Of a DNA stretch of 22,873 nt, positions 22,837 through 22,873 are shown in pieces. How positions within the stretch are numbered: position 1 is the first letter of the stretch; each line of letters begins with the position of its first letter. This stretch comes from an uncultured Clostridia bacterium (GTDB lineage: Bacteria > Bacillota > Clostridia > Christensenellales > Aristaeellaceae): positions 1 to 22,873 of the forward strand of contig CAKUCW010000042.1 in the NCBI GenBank assembly GCA_934643825.1, in the 5' to 3' direction. Under the pieces are notes generated by a model. It was not told where the DNA came from, ran no database searches, and saw only the letters and a list, made by a program, of their open reading frames with translations. The position numbers were made by a program, and so were the translations under genes.

Positions 22837-22873
22837 TTGGGGCTTTGCCCCAAACCCCAGCAAGAACCTGAGG
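22837..22873. repeat. GC-rich palindrome at window edge, possibly an interspersed repeat
   Basis: TTGGGGC-TTT-GCCCCAA (22837-22853) is a perfect 7-bp hairpin followed by ACCCC and an A-rich stretch. No T-run follows, so it is not a simple terminator. Similar short units occur between genes in many Clostridia genomes; only one copy is visible in this window. Confidence 0.35.

Noticed and set aside
1..22873. CRISPR arrays, tRNA or rRNA genes, phage attachment cores
   Set aside because: No regularly spaced repeats, no cloverleaf-like sequence and no rRNA-like block were seen on either strand by reading; the only repeats are those listed.

Overview
The window looks like chromosomal DNA of a moderately GC-rich member of the Bacillota, probably an uncultured or gut-type Clostridia. 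The basis is AGGAGG-like ribosome binding sites before most genes, several TTG/GTG starts, near-consensus sigma-A promoters, and gene families typical of that group. The species assignment is inference only. No rRNA, tRNA, CRISPR array or phage structural gene was seen.

Left part (1-5270): two membrane-protein genes on the minus strand, an AI-2E-family permease cut by the window edge and a CNNM/CorC transporter, possibly preceded by a small 56-codon ORF. A KdpD-like/KdpE-like two-component pair diverges from them. It is followed directly, in the same frame, by the remnant of a serine recombinase (relic A) and a terminator.

Peptide region (5185-11927): a perfect consensus promoter drives a peptide-type ABC transporter operon. 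The order is binding protein, hairpin attenuator, two permeases and two ATPases, with ATGA overlaps at two of the junctions. After a terminator comes an M29 aminopeptidase. Together these suggest uptake of short peptides followed by their hydrolysis in the cytoplasm.

Decay zone (11928-13128): no intact gene. It holds two copies of a 26-bp palindrome, a strong 13-bp hairpin, the C-terminal remnant of an esterase-like alpha/beta hydrolase, and a MerR-family regulator cut after about 36 codons and joined to a second remnant (relic B) of the same recombinase seen 8 kb upstream. Several orphan terminators remain.

Sugar and mobile region (13043-16476): a complete GH36 alpha-galactosidase on the minus strand with its own promoter and terminator. 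A frameshifted IS630-family element ends about 18 bp upstream of that promoter.

Right part (16502-22873): a LysR-type regulator diverges from a gene for an unusual exported protein with two vicinal-oxygen-chelate (glyoxalase-like) domains behind two stalk-like repeats. Next is a nucleoside-type (NupO/NupP/NupQ-like) ABC importer with its own promoter: a double-NBD ATPase and two permeases. Its binding protein is not in the window. The window ends in a short GC-rich palindrome that may be the start of an interspersed repeat.
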